From the IMG/VR virus record IMGVR_UViG_3300029911_000100, positions 1-33,140 of that record: a DNA stretch of 33,140 nucleotides, one strand, 5' to 3'. The notes below the pieces were generated by a model. The model ran no database searches. It was not told the origin of the DNA and saw only the letters and a program-made list of their open reading frames with translations. Shown here piece by piece: positions 8,735 through 16,173 of this stretch. Each line of letters begins with the position of its first letter. Within the stretch, counting starts at the first letter, position 1. Source of the stretch: a virus. Both the position numbers and the translations under genes were made by a program.

Positions 8735-10495
8735 TTAAAGTGATTTTGCTTTTTCTAGATAATAATCTTTTAGGAATTTATCAAGTTTCTTACGTGATTT
8801 TACTGCTGCCCATATTTTACTTTCAATAGTGTTTGATGTGACTAATTTATACTCAGTAACTTCTCTTGTTAAACCACGTCTATAGTTTCTATCATGCGAC
8901 TGTGCATAAAACTCATAATTTTCAGTACATGAATAGTAGAATGATGCATTAGATTTTAACCACGTATGGCCGAACATGGCTGCTTGTGGCATGGCTACCA
9001 TAATTCTACAACTTTTATCATTTAGCCATCTATCTAGTAATTCATTGCGTTTAGTATCATTTAAACCACCATAAATATAAGAAGCTATATCCTTATACTT
9101 ATTATAGATTGTTTCGATTTCCCACCTAAAGGTTGCCCATACTATAATGTTATTGTCATCAGATTCAGCTAAGAACTTAGTAATAAAGTTATCTAATGCT
9201 TCTAGCTTAGCATTCCATGGTAAAGATACTCGATGTATCTTACCATTTTTATCTTCTACTACCGTGAACCCATTCATAATCTGCATTAAACGAATTCTGA
9301 CCGCAACTTCATGTTGAATTCTTAATTTACCATCTATTATTTCTCCATCATCTCCAAAACCTTGTACGGCACTTATATAATCTTTCTCTATCTTTTTATA
9401 AAGCTTCATATGATCTTCATGAAGATCTACGTTTATAGTAACGAAGCTCCTAAGAGGGAGGTCGTAAACGTCTGAGCGTTTAATAAAGTAAGAAACAAGA
9501 TCTATGCGCTTACGAATTTCTTGTTCTGCGTTATATCTTGGGAAATATTTCATAACTGGACCAATTGATCTTTGAGCACCATATCTAGATTCAAATTGAC
9601 TATATGAATCTCCTAGAACTGATCCTAAAGCCTTCATTTGTCCCCAGATTTGGAAAATTGAATTTGGAGCAACAGTTCCTGATGCTAGAGATATATATTT
9701 TGCATATTTACTTATTTTTATAAATGCACGAGTTCTATAAGATGAATGTCCTTTTAATGAAGAAGATTCATCATAGTAAATTGCATCAAATTTTTGCATT
9801 TCGAAAAAATTATCTTTGATATAACTATGTTCTCCAGTTTTAGTTTTTTCAAAACACCAATTTTGCAGTTTATCATAATTAATGAATGATATTTGACCAT
9901 CGCAAAATAAATTGTCAGGATCTCGTAGATTGAATGGTTTAAAATCGGAAAATTGACGCAAATCTTTAAACCATACATTATCATTTAATAACGATAAAGG
10001 TGCAAATACTATTGGTTTACGAATTAAACCATCATGTAATAATTTACCTAAAATGAATATACCTATTGGAGTTTTACCAGTACCTTGCTCAGCAAAACAT
10101 CCAACCTTCTTTGCTTTTAATGCCCAAAGCACCATACGTTTCTGGTGCATATCAGCTTCGATTTTAGGAAATAAATAAGGGAAGCTTTGTTCCTCCCACA
10201 TATCATTAATATCATCTATAGGTAAATTTTTAATACTTGCTGCATCTTTGTACAATTTAATTTCATTACGTAGATTTTCGATAATTGGTAAAACTCTGTC
10301 ATCATAAATAATAGTGTGTCCAAGTTTTGTCTTATTAGTCGTAAATAAATCCGATAAATTCCATGGGGACATGTTCATATAATAGGAACAGAATTTAGAT
10401 TTAGTTTCCCATCCAAATAATGAAACGTCCGCATCGGTTTCTATTAAAAATTGATCTGGACGTTTTTCATCCATGGATATATTTATTTTAGACAT
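8735..10495 (-). CDS. SNF2-like superfamily 2 helicase/translocase
   Basis: This 586-residue DNA-dependent ATPase has motif I EQGTGKTP near residue 138, a motif Ia PIVFAPLSLL, motif II YYDESSS near 240 and motif III LASGTVAPN. The second RecA lobe has NNIIVWATF, IYGGLND and a motif VI-like SHDRNYRRG near 533. The spacing and the S/A-G-T motif are those of phage SNF2/UvsW-type enzymes that remodel forks and recombination intermediates. The start overlaps the nuclease gene upstream by 13 bases, with GGGAGA ten bases before the ATG inside that gene. In such phages this helicase commonly pairs with a RecU/VRR-NUC nuclease, as here. A D-E-S-S box replaces D-E-x-H, which is typical for this branch. 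Confidence 0.86.
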   Translation of the reverse strand: MSKINISMDEKRPDQFLIETDADVSLFGWETKSKFCSYYMNMSPWNLSDLFTTNKTKLGHTIIYDDRVLPIIENLRNEIKLYKDAASIKNLPIDDINDMWEEQSFPYLFPKIEADMHQKRMVLWALKAKKVGCFAEQGTGKTPIGIFILGKLLHDGLIRKPIVFAPLSLLNDNVWFKDLRQFSDFKPFNLRDPDNLFCDGQISFINYDKLQNWCFEKTKTGEHSYIKDNFFEMQKFDAIYYDESSSLKGHSSYRTRAFIKISKYAKYISLASGTVAPNSIFQIWGQMKALGSVLGDSYSQFESRYGAQRSIGPVMKYFPRYNAEQEIRKRIDLVSYFIKRSDVYDLPLRSFVTINVDLHEDHMKLYKKIEKDYISAVQGFGDDGEIIDGKLRIQHEVAVRIRLMQIMNGFTVVEDKNGKIHRVSLPWNAKLEALDNFITKFLAESDDNNIIVWATFRWEIETIYNKYKDIASYIYGGLNDTKRNELLDRWLNDKSCRIMVAMPQAAMFGHTWLKSNASFYYSCTENYEFYAQSHDRNYRRGLTREVTEYKLVTSNTIESKIWAAVKSRKKLDKFLKDYYLEKAKSL

Positions 10496-10866
10496 TCAAT
10501 CCATTTCTCCCGTAAGCCTTCCCAACTAAATGGAATTGCTTTATTCCAATCTACAAATTCCTCTAAATCATAATACATTAAATATCTTATCTGTTTTTCT
10601 AAATAAAGTAACCCAATACACATAGCTCCACTTTTAGCTCGCTCCTCTAAGGTATCTAGCTGTAATTCCTTAAATGGATAAAGGTTCCGATAGCTAAAAG
10701 TATTAATTAATTTAGCTTCAGCATATACGGGCATTGATTTATATATCGCAAAGATATCCGGCTCACCCTTCATATCGGGTTTTATTACTTTTTCTATAAA
10801 CAGTAATTTTCCATACTTATCTTTTTGTTCTTTTATAAATATTTGTGATCCATTAGATTCGCTCAT
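10483..10866 (-). CDS. RecU/VRR-NUC-like PD-(D/E)xK nuclease
   Basis: I chose ATG 10866 (127 residues) over an in-frame GTG at 10902, because the latter lies within an intrinsic terminator stem. The fold markers are GEPDIFAIY near residue 33 and VYAEAKL near 50, giving the PD...(E)xK metal site, then NTFSYRNLYPFKELQLDTL and a SGAMCIGLLYL strand. This resembles Holliday-junction resolvases of the RecU type and VRR-NUC nucleases. It opens the replication operon and overlaps the SNF2-like helicase downstream, suggesting joint action on branched DNA. No Shine-Dalgarno sequence is visible before ATG 10866, unlike its neighbours, so expression may be low or dependent on readthrough of the adjacent terminator. 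Confidence 0.78.
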   Translation of the reverse strand: MSESNGSQIFIKEQKDKYGKLLFIEKVIKPDMKGEPDIFAIYKSMPVYAEAKLINTFSYRNLYPFKELQLDTLEERAKSGAMCIGLLYLEKQIRYLMYYDLEEFVDWNKAIPFSWEGLREKWIECLK

Positions 10867-10876
10867 ATACACAGTT

Positions 10877-10910
10877 AAAAAATAAAGGGTGCGTGATTGC
10901 ACCCTTTATT
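10877..10910 (-). terminator. Intrinsic terminator after the 197-residue gene
   Basis: A perfect 12-bp inverted repeat (10881-10892 with 10899-10910, loop of six bases) has AAAGGGTGC in its stem. On the minus strand it is followed by a run of six T. It ends the transcript of the gene at 10929-11522. It sits only 11-14 bases before the start codon of the next minus-strand gene, so readthrough or an unseen promoter must feed the replication operon. Confidence 0.88.
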
Positions 10911-10928
10911 GTAGCACGATTCTAGTTC

Positions 10929-11522
10929 TCAGGAAACAGCTACTTCCTGAAGCTCTCGGTTATTCGGTCGTTCTTCAACTTCCTTACCGAGTTTCTTATC
11001 GAACCACTTCTTTTCAATGGGAGCAACATCCGTAGCCTGCTTCCCATAATAAAGCTTGTCGGGACGATATACCGAAGTTCGATCAAGACCGGCACAGAAA
11101 GCGTTGAACAGAATTCCATTCAACAGTTCCTTTGCGCTTTCGGAATTCTCCATTTCTGAAGATTCCACAAATTGGGCGATATTGGTCTTTTGATTATACA
11201 GAAATCCAATTTCGAACATTTGGACTTCCATATTGATCGCATCGACCCGCTTCACCCTGATCGTTCCACCACTCATTGTAGTAGTATTGCGAACAATCTT
11301 TAATTCAAAAATTACTTCCTTGTCATTAATGTCACTGGAGCTATACTTATCGATACGTTCCTTAAGAGGTACGATGGTAAGCTGACCGCCAATGGACTTA
11401 TTCGGGGTAATGACGGTTCGCAGCGTTACCGGTTCCCCATTGGGGCCAGCAATGATAACTGCTTCTCCGTGCTTCGAAGTTCCGAAGCCCCGTTCAGTAA
11501 GAAAAATGTTTTTAGAAGCCAT
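10929..11522 (-). CDS. Highly expressed-looking early protein of unknown function, monocistronic
   Basis: This 197-residue protein begins MASKNIFLTERGFGTSKHG and has AAGGAAG seven bases upstream. It contains a beta-rich N-terminal half (TLRTVITPN, GGQLTIVPL, VIFELKIVRN, GGTIRVKRV), a helical SAKELLNGILFNAF segment and a charged tail. I recognise no family. Its codon use is noticeably richer in G and C than the flanking genes, it has its own extended -10 promoter, a roughly 75-base leader with two inverted repeats, and its own strong terminator. These are features of an abundant early protein, for example a single-strand-binding or nucleoid-type protein; this role is speculation. It is the only gene between promoter and terminator. 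Confidence 0.7.
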   Translation of the reverse strand: MASKNIFLTERGFGTSKHGEAVIIAGPNGEPVTLRTVITPNKSIGGQLTIVPLKERIDKYSSSDINDKEVIFELKIVRNTTTMSGGTIRVKRVDAINMEVQMFEIGFLYNQKTNIAQFVESSEMENSESAKELLNGILFNAFCAGLDRTSVYRPDKLYYGKQATDVAPIEKKWFDKKLGKEVEERPNNRELQEVAVS

Positions 11523-11543
11523 TACAACTTCCTTTCCAAACTA

Positions 11544-11587
11544 CTCTCAAACGAGAGATATTATGGTGAATAGCGATATGCATTCAC
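11544..11587 (-). promoter_or_regulatory. Structured 5' leader with two inverted repeats
   Basis: Between the promoter and the AAGGAAG site of the 197-residue gene lie two inverted repeats. One is CTCTC-AAAC-GAGAG at 11544-11557. The other pairs GTGAAT (11566-11571) with ATTCAC (11582-11587) around a ten-base centre. Their position just after the start of transcription suits either an RNA structure that controls translation or stability, or an operator. No riboswitch family is recognised. Confidence 0.4.
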
Positions 11588-11596
11588 TCCATATAT

Positions 11597-11605
11597 ATTA
11601 TAACA
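11597..11605 (-). promoter_or_regulatory. Extended -10 promoter for the 197-residue gene
   Basis: The minus strand reads TGT-TATAAT (TGn extended -10, consensus hexamer) at 11605-11597, embedded in TTGTTATAATATATATGG. No good -35 is seen. The same string, with a single change, precedes the 63-residue cassette at 23419-23427. The hexamer overlaps the stop codon of the HNH gene. The transcript would start near 11590. Confidence 0.65.
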
Positions 11606-12533
11606 AAAAAGTGGCTTGTTTTGCGCGGTTATTTAAATAATCTTCAATCCATGGTTCAATTATATTTTTAACTATTTGATCATATTCTTCTTGAATATCT
11701 TTTGGAACATAACGCATTGATGTTAAGAGCTGTAATTCTTTTTGAACTTCTTTATTCAGTTCACATCTACCATTTCCATTATGGGCATCTTTCCTATGGC
11801 ATTCTTCACATAATGTAATTAAATTATTAATATCATAAACCGAATAAAAATCTTCTTTTTTATCAAATTTAAAATCAGAGTTTAATTTTATTGGAACTAT
11901 ATGATGCATGTTAAAATACATATTTTTATTACCATAACATAAATTACATGTATAATTATCTAATTTAAAAATTAATTGTTTAATAGGATTACATATACCC
12001 ATTCTCAAAGAGTTATTTAAATCGGTTAATCTTATTCCTCCATTTTCTAAACGAATTCTTTCATCTCTTGCTTTTTTAGCGGCAATCATATTGTTATATT
12101 GAGAACATTTACATGATTTAGTTTTACTATTAATTACATCTCGTGGTTTTGTTTGAAATATTTGATTACATTTTGGACATAATACATTCCAATAATCCAT
12201 ACCAGAATCTTTTTCTGGAATAACCGGATCAATTATTTTAAGATTATTTTCAGATATATAATTTCTATAATTTATTTTTTTAGTTCCTATACTAAGACCA
12301 TTATTATTTTCAATTTGTTTATTCATTCTTATAGTTGATGCTTCTCGTCTATAACATCCACAAGAAACAGTTTTTCCTCGTTTAACTTCAGAAGGTTGAG
12401 TGATAAAAATTTTTCCACAAAAACATTTAAGATACCACATATCGTGGCCTCCAAGTTTTGTTTCATCATAAGGTTTTATTACTTCACAATTATGATATAC
12501 TTGACCCTGCCAATCGTTGGGATGTCTAGACAT
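11598..12533 (-). CDS. HNH endonuclease with two zinc-knuckle DNA-binding modules
   Basis: This 311-residue protein begins MSRHPNDWQG; GGAGAG lies six bases upstream. Residues 1-65 form a module ending CFCGKIF...SCGCYRRE, and a second copy around residues 70-140 has CPKCNQIF...SCKC. These are the zinc-knuckle repeats typical of phage homing HNH and AP2/HNH nucleases. The catalytic domain follows: CNLC near 196, HHIVP near 208-212, a N-N-L-I-T-L-C-E-E-C-H near 235-245. It is divergent from the large terminase gene, and its sequence is more AT-rich than the 197-residue gene next to it. Two roles are possible: a free-standing homing endonuclease that targets the conserved terminase region, or a packaging-associated HNH protein that helps the terminase. 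The two knuckle repeats favour homing. Confidence 0.85.
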   Translation of the reverse strand: MSRHPNDWQGQVYHNCEVIKPYDETKLGGHDMWYLKCFCGKIFITQPSEVKRGKTVSCGCYRREASTIRMNKQIENNNGLSIGTKKINYRNYISENNLKIIDPVIPEKDSGMDYWNVLCPKCNQIFQTKPRDVINSKTKSCKCSQYNNMIAAKKARDERIRLENGGIRLTDLNNSLRMGICNPIKQLIFKLDNYTCNLCYGNKNMYFNMHHIVPIKLNSDFKFDKKEDFYSVYDINNLITLCEECHRKDAHNGNGRCELNKEVQKELQLLTSMRYVPKDIQEEYDQIVKNIIEPWIEDYLNNRAKQATFLL

Positions 12534-12552
12534 TTTTCACTCTCCATAAAAA

Positions 12553-12581
12553 ATGGTATCATAAGGAATGACACGTGTCAA
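12553..12581 (-). promoter_or_regulatory. Promoter for the HNH gene, overlapping a 12-bp palindrome (candidate operator)
   Basis: On the minus strand, TTGACA (12581-12576) is followed after 17 bases by TACCAT (12558-12553), with TGA immediately before it as an extended -10. The perfect palindrome TGACACGTGTCA (12569-12580) covers most of the -35. It also covers the ribosome-site-to-start region of the terminase gene, whose GTG is at 12575. The 41-base gap between the divergent genes is therefore a candidate switch between early and late transcription. No second copy of the palindrome was noticed in the window. Confidence 0.55.
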
Positions 12582-14152
12582 TTAAAATTTCAAATTCAGA
12601 CTTCATACAAAAAGTTATGAGACTTGATGGAAGGTTATGGAGATTTGTAGATAGACCATATATTTTTCCAATTATAAATAATCAAGCCAAAAGAACTCTT
12701 CTGCTTGCAGCTAGACAGACTGAAAAATCTACTACAATGAGTGGAAATCAAATTGCTAATGCATGTTTAAATCCATATACTAGTTCATTGTATGTTGCAC
12801 CTACATTCAAGCAAAGTGGGGTCTACTCACGTAAGAAAATAGATGAAATATTTGAAACATCTCAACTTTTAAATAAAACTTTTTATCCGGGAGTCAAAGG
12901 TTTTAGAATAGAAGAAAAGCGTTTAAAAAACCTATCCACTTTATATTTTCGATCTGCATTTCACGATGCAGATAGCATTCGGGGATTGACGATCGATTAT
13001 CAGTATCATGATGAGATACAAGACCAGTTAGAAAATGTGGCACCGATAATCGAAGCTTGTTCTCAGAAACGTAAAAATGCCAAATATATGTATGCTGGAA
13101 CTCCTAAAACTCTAGATAATAATATACAAAAAAAATGGGAAAAATCTTCACAGAATGAATGGCATGTAAAATGTATGCATTGTGGATATTATAATAAATT
13201 AGGAATAGAAGTTGTATTATTAGACAAGCCAGGTTTATGGTGTAGAAAATGTAAAAAAGAAATTCATACCAGATATGGATGTTGGGTATCTGCACAACAG
13301 TCTGAAATTCAAGGGTTTAGGTTACCTTATATTATTCTTCCAACTGAAGATATTGATTGGAGGGATTTGTATTTTAAAATGCGCAATTTTGACACAGGCG
13401 CATTAATGAATGAAACTTTTGGCGAATCCTACGACAACGGCCAAAAACCCCTATCCAGAGATCAGTTAATATCATCTTGCAGTCTAGATAGACCCATGTG
13501 GAACATAATGCCAACCAGTATTTCAGGTGTAGAATTATATGCTGGAATAGATTGGGGTGGTGGTAATACTGGATTTACAATTTTAACAATTGGATATTTT
13601 GATACCATTGCTAATAAATTTAAAATTATCTTTGCCAAAAGATATATTGGTAGAGAAGCAGAACCTGAGAACTTAGTATTTTCTATTACTAAAACTTTAA
13701 TGGATTTTCATGTTTCATTTGTTGGAGCAGACTTTGGATTTGGTTTTGATTTAAATTCGAGAATGCGTGGATTATTACCTAAGCATGTTGTATATGTAAC
13801 CTATAGACATAGTATTATTAAAAAAGCTTTAGCATGGGATGACCAAGGTAATACTTATGTGACTAATAGAACTGAAGTTATGACAGATTTATTTAATGCT
13901 ATTAAAAGTAAAAAAGTAGAACCTTATCAATGGTCAGAATTCGAAGATATTGGAAAAGATTATTGTAATATTAATTCTGAATATTCTGATAGATTAAGAC
14001 AGATGAGATATATTCATAGTCAACCCGATGATGCGTTTCATAGTCTTTTATATGCACGACTCACCTGGATGAAACGTACTGATCAGATAATTAGTACGCG
14101 ATTGGATCCAGGTGACTCTGATGTTAGTGTGAATATGAACGAAAATGATTGA
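12575..14152 (+). CDS. terL: Terminase large subunit (ATPase-nuclease)
   Basis: This 525-residue protein packages phage DNA into the procapsid. The start is GTG 12575, seven bases after AAGGA; the ATG six bases earlier hits a stop at once. The ATPase has Walker A AARQTEKST at about 45-53, with E where G is usual, Walker B YQYHDEIQ at about 142-149 and an AGTP coupling motif at 174-177. A zinc ribbon follows (C200, C203, C223, C226). The RNase H-like nuclease has AGIDWGGGN with D326, a second acidic GADFGFGFD and a late PDDAFHSL. Length is normal for TerL. No small terminase is recognisable in the window. It begins the plus-strand head block. Confidence 0.93.
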   Translation: MSIKISNSDFIQKVMRLDGRLWRFVDRPYIFPIINNQAKRTLLLAARQTEKSTTMSGNQIANACLNPYTSSLYVAPTFKQSGVYSRKKIDEIFETSQLLNKTFYPGVKGFRIEEKRLKNLSTLYFRSAFHDADSIRGLTIDYQYHDEIQDQLENVAPIIEACSQKRKNAKYMYAGTPKTLDNNIQKKWEKSSQNEWHVKCMHCGYYNKLGIEVVLLDKPGLWCRKCKKEIHTRYGCWVSAQQSEIQGFRLPYIILPTEDIDWRDLYFKMRNFDTGALMNETFGESYDNGQKPLSRDQLISSCSLDRPMWNIMPTSISGVELYAGIDWGGGNTGFTILTIGYFDTIANKFKIIFAKRYIGREAEPENLVFSITKTLMDFHVSFVGADFGFGFDLNSRMRGLLPKHVVYVTYRHSIIKKALAWDDQGNTYVTNRTEVMTDLFNAIKSKKVEPYQWSEFEDIGKDYCNINSEYSDRLRQMRYIHSQPDDAFHSLLYARLTWMKRTDQIISTRLDPGDSDVSVNMNEND

Positions 14153-14177
14153 CACTAGACGAATTTGTTGAGACAAT
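14149..14177 (+). promoter_or_regulatory. Possible promoter after the terminase gene
   Basis: TTGACA (14149-14154) overlaps the terminase stop. After 17 bases comes GACAAT (14172-14177), preceded by TGA. This is the same layout as the promoter of the HNH gene: consensus -35, 17-base spacer, TGn extension. The -10 hexamer matches the consensus at only four of six positions. It would start the head-gene transcript about 20 bases before the ATG at 14204. Confidence 0.35.
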
Positions 14178-14203
14178 AAAAGTATCTTGAATTGGACCCT
14201 CCT

Positions 14204-15403
14204 ATGGATTTAGAACTTACAGCAAATAAAATAGCTTCGAAATATCTCAAGTCAAACGTAGATATGAATGAATCTATAGCTAAGTATGCTGCTGAAAATA
14301 AGTTAAATATTGAGCAAACTAAAAGATTAGTAGAAGAGTCCAATAAAACTTGTTATTTACAGAAATTTGCATCTACTGGTGATCAGATTTTTGATGTAGC
14401 ACAATTTAATATAGTTAAAGAAAAAATCGGTTTATTAGATAAAGTAGAAAAAACTGCTGCTATTAAATTTACGGAATATAGTGATTTAGAAAAAGTAGCA
14501 GAAGAAAATCAGGTTGATACTCTTGAATATCAACTTGCTATTGATAAATGTAGAAAAGAAATTGGAGAAGAATTAACTAAAGTAGCTTCTTATTATAGAC
14601 GTTTAGTTTATGAAAATCCTTCTTTAGAAAAGTTAGCTTATAGTGAAGTTCCCGCATTAAAGAAAGATATGGATAAAATTGCTCATAAAGAAAAAGTAAT
14701 TGACTATTTAGTTGAAAAACGTGCGGGAATCATTTCTGGTTTAGCTGGTGGAGCATTAAAAGGTTCTGCTAAAGTAGTTGGTAAGGTTGGTGGTTATGTT
14801 GCCGAAGCTCCAATTAAAAGAGGCTTAATGCCGGCTAGTTATATTGGATCATTTAAGGAGGGGATGAAAAAAGTGCCTGATAGTACTGGTAAATTTATTA
14901 TGAATAAAGCCGCTGAAGTTACTAAAGAAGCTGGCGTATTTGATAAGGTTATACAAGCATTAGGTGAAAATTTAGTTCCAGCTTTAGCGTTAGGTTCTGT
15001 TGGAGTAGGTATTGCTGCTGCTAGAGGCGCTGGTGGTATCGTTTCAAGAATGATGCAGGAACGACAGTTAAATGATTCATTTAATACAATTGCTAAAGCT
15101 AATGCTGATATTCGTAATATTCCTAATGCTAGAGATTATTTTGATGTAATTGCGCGGCATAGTCCTTCTTTAGCTTTAGATCCAATGGTTGCCCCATCAT
15201 TAATTCGTCAATTCGATACATTTAATGGAGTTGATGTTAATACAGTTGGTAAACTTCGTGAAATTCAGGATCGTGGCAGTAGAAATGATAGTCCTTCTAT
15301 TTTAGACATGGCTGGTAGTTTCACTAAGGGATTTGATGCATTTAAAAAGAAAGATGTTAAACCCGTTGTAGTAAATACTTATTATAATGGCAAACCTGAA
15401 TAG
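14204..15403 (+). CDS. Virion-interior protein with nine K-x-A motifs and Gly-rich hydrophobic region
   Basis: I chose ATG 14204 (399 residues) over a TTG four codons upstream; neither has a good ribosome site. The first 175 residues are charged and helical and contain nine hydrophobic-x-Lys-x-Ala elements: ANKIA, IAKYA, LQKFA, VEKTA, LEKVA, LTKVA, LEKLA, MDKIA and VEKRA. Residues about 178-200 are Gly/Ala-rich (IISGLAGGALKGSAKVVG) and another hydrophobic LVPALALGSVGVGIAAA stretch lies near 260-277. The rest is mostly helical. I recognise no database family. Position directly after the terminase and the shared motif suggest a protein packaged in the head, processed by the maturation protease and possibly ejected with DNA. 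This role is inferred. Confidence 0.7.
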   Translation: MDLELTANKIASKYLKSNVDMNESIAKYAAENKLNIEQTKRLVEESNKTCYLQKFASTGDQIFDVAQFNIVKEKIGLLDKVEKTAAIKFTEYSDLEKVAEENQVDTLEYQLAIDKCRKEIGEELTKVASYYRRLVYENPSLEKLAYSEVPALKKDMDKIAHKEKVIDYLVEKRAGIISGLAGGALKGSAKVVGKVGGYVAEAPIKRGLMPASYIGSFKEGMKKVPDSTGKFIMNKAAEVTKEAGVFDKVIQALGENLVPALALGSVGVGIAAARGAGGIVSRMMQERQLNDSFNTIAKANADIRNIPNARDYFDVIARHSPSLALDPMVAPSLIRQFDTFNGVDVNTVGKLREIQDRGSRNDSPSILDMAGSFTKGFDAFKKKDVKPVVVNTYYNGKPE

Positions 15404-15433
15404 TAACCAAACTCACACATAGGAGACATTTAA

Positions 15434-16111
15434 ATGTCGAAGCTTTTAATTGATAAACTCACTGAAGAAGTAGAAAAGACAGCTTCTGAAGTTGAAAAGA
15501 CTGCCGAGGAACAGGCCCTTGAAAAGGTAGCTGGTGAAATTGGCGTTCTGGATGATTCGCGTTCTCTGATTGCTATTGGCGAGGAAATGTATAAGATCGC
15601 TGAAGAGTTAGAGAATGATAATCTGAAAGCTCTTGCTGCTGATACTTATCAGCTTGGCGAAAGAATGGGAGCTTGCCTTACCAAGACTGCTTCTGAAGAT
15701 GGTTCAGCTTTAGAAGAAGCTCTTGACATTGCTGAAGATATGAATAAGATCGCTTCAGTTTATGCTGAGATTGCTGATGAGGTTAAGGAAGACGAAACTC
15801 TTAATAAGATGGCTGAAACTCTTATTAATATTTCCAATGAACTTACTGAAGAGGCCAATGAGGTTCATACTCAGTTAGATAAGATGGCTGAGGAAGAAGT
15901 AGAGAAGGATGCTAGTGCTAAAGATAAGGCTAAGGAATATGCTGAGAAAGCCAAAGAAGCTGGTAAGAAAGCCGGTGATTATGCTGGTCAGAAAGCTAGT
16001 GCTTTAAAGGCTTTAATTAAAGCTCATCCTAAAGCCGCAATGGGTGCTGGCGGTGCCGCTGCCGCTTTAGCTGCTCTTGGTTATGGAGCTAAGAAACTTC
16101 ACGATAAGTAA
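15434..16111 (+). CDS. Acidic scaffold/core-like protein with nine K-x-A motifs and C-terminal glycine zipper
   Basis: This 225-residue protein has AGGAGA upstream. Residues 1-160 are strongly acidic helix with nine repeats of the pattern: VEKTA twice, LEKVA, MYKIA, LTKTA, MNKIA, LNKMA, LDKMA and VEKDA. Residues 160-195 are Lys/Ala-rich. Residues 199-217 are small and hydrophobic (KAAMGAGGAAAALAALGYG), followed by a basic tail KKLHDK. The acidic repetitive helical body with closely spaced candidate cleavage sites is what a head core protein such as T4 gp22 looks like. The end resembles a glycine-zipper membrane segment. Its codon use is richer in G/C than the neighbouring genes, hinting at high expression. 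Function inferred. Confidence 0.7.
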   Translation: MSKLLIDKLTEEVEKTASEVEKTAEEQALEKVAGEIGVLDDSRSLIAIGEEMYKIAEELENDNLKALAADTYQLGERMGACLTKTASEDGSALEEALDIAEDMNKIASVYAEIADEVKEDETLNKMAETLINISNELTEEANEVHTQLDKMAEEEVEKDASAKDKAKEYAEKAKEAGKKAGDYAGQKASALKALIKAHPKAAMGAGGAAAALAALGYGAKKLHDK

Positions 16112-16119
16112 TAATTACG

Positions 16120-16149
16120 GAAATGCCTAGTCTATTTGATAGGCATTTC
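16120..16149 (+). terminator. Intercistronic hairpin, weak terminator or RNA-processing site
   Basis: GAAATGCCTA (16120-16129) pairs perfectly with TAGGCATTTC (16140-16149) across a ten-base loop. It lies between the scaffold-like gene and the next gene. There is no U-run after it, so it is more likely a partial terminator, a 3'-end-stabilising structure or a processing hairpin than a full terminator. An ATG inside the stem (16123) is in frame with the next gene but is not its likely start. Confidence 0.55.
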
Positions 16150-16173
16150 AGCAATTATTATCTAGAGGATCAC

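Noticed and set aside
10867-10902. Upstream GTG start (10902) for the RecU-like nuclease
   Set aside because: It lies inside the stem of the intrinsic terminator and has no ribosome site; the ATG at 10866 preserves all of the nuclease fold.
12554-12562. TGG-TATCAT as a plus-strand promoter for the terminase gene
   Set aside because: Transcription would start after the AAGGA ribosome site, leaving the gene without one; the same bases fit better as the -10 of the minus-strand promoter.
13104-13295. Minus-strand frame inside the terminase gene
   Set aside because: Antisense shadow with Tyr/Phe/Ile-rich composition and no ribosome site.
16123-16173. N-terminal extension of the small MSLIKLA gene from ATG 16123
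   Set aside because: That ATG is in a hairpin stem without a ribosome site; ATG 16174 has AGAGG and the shared tag.
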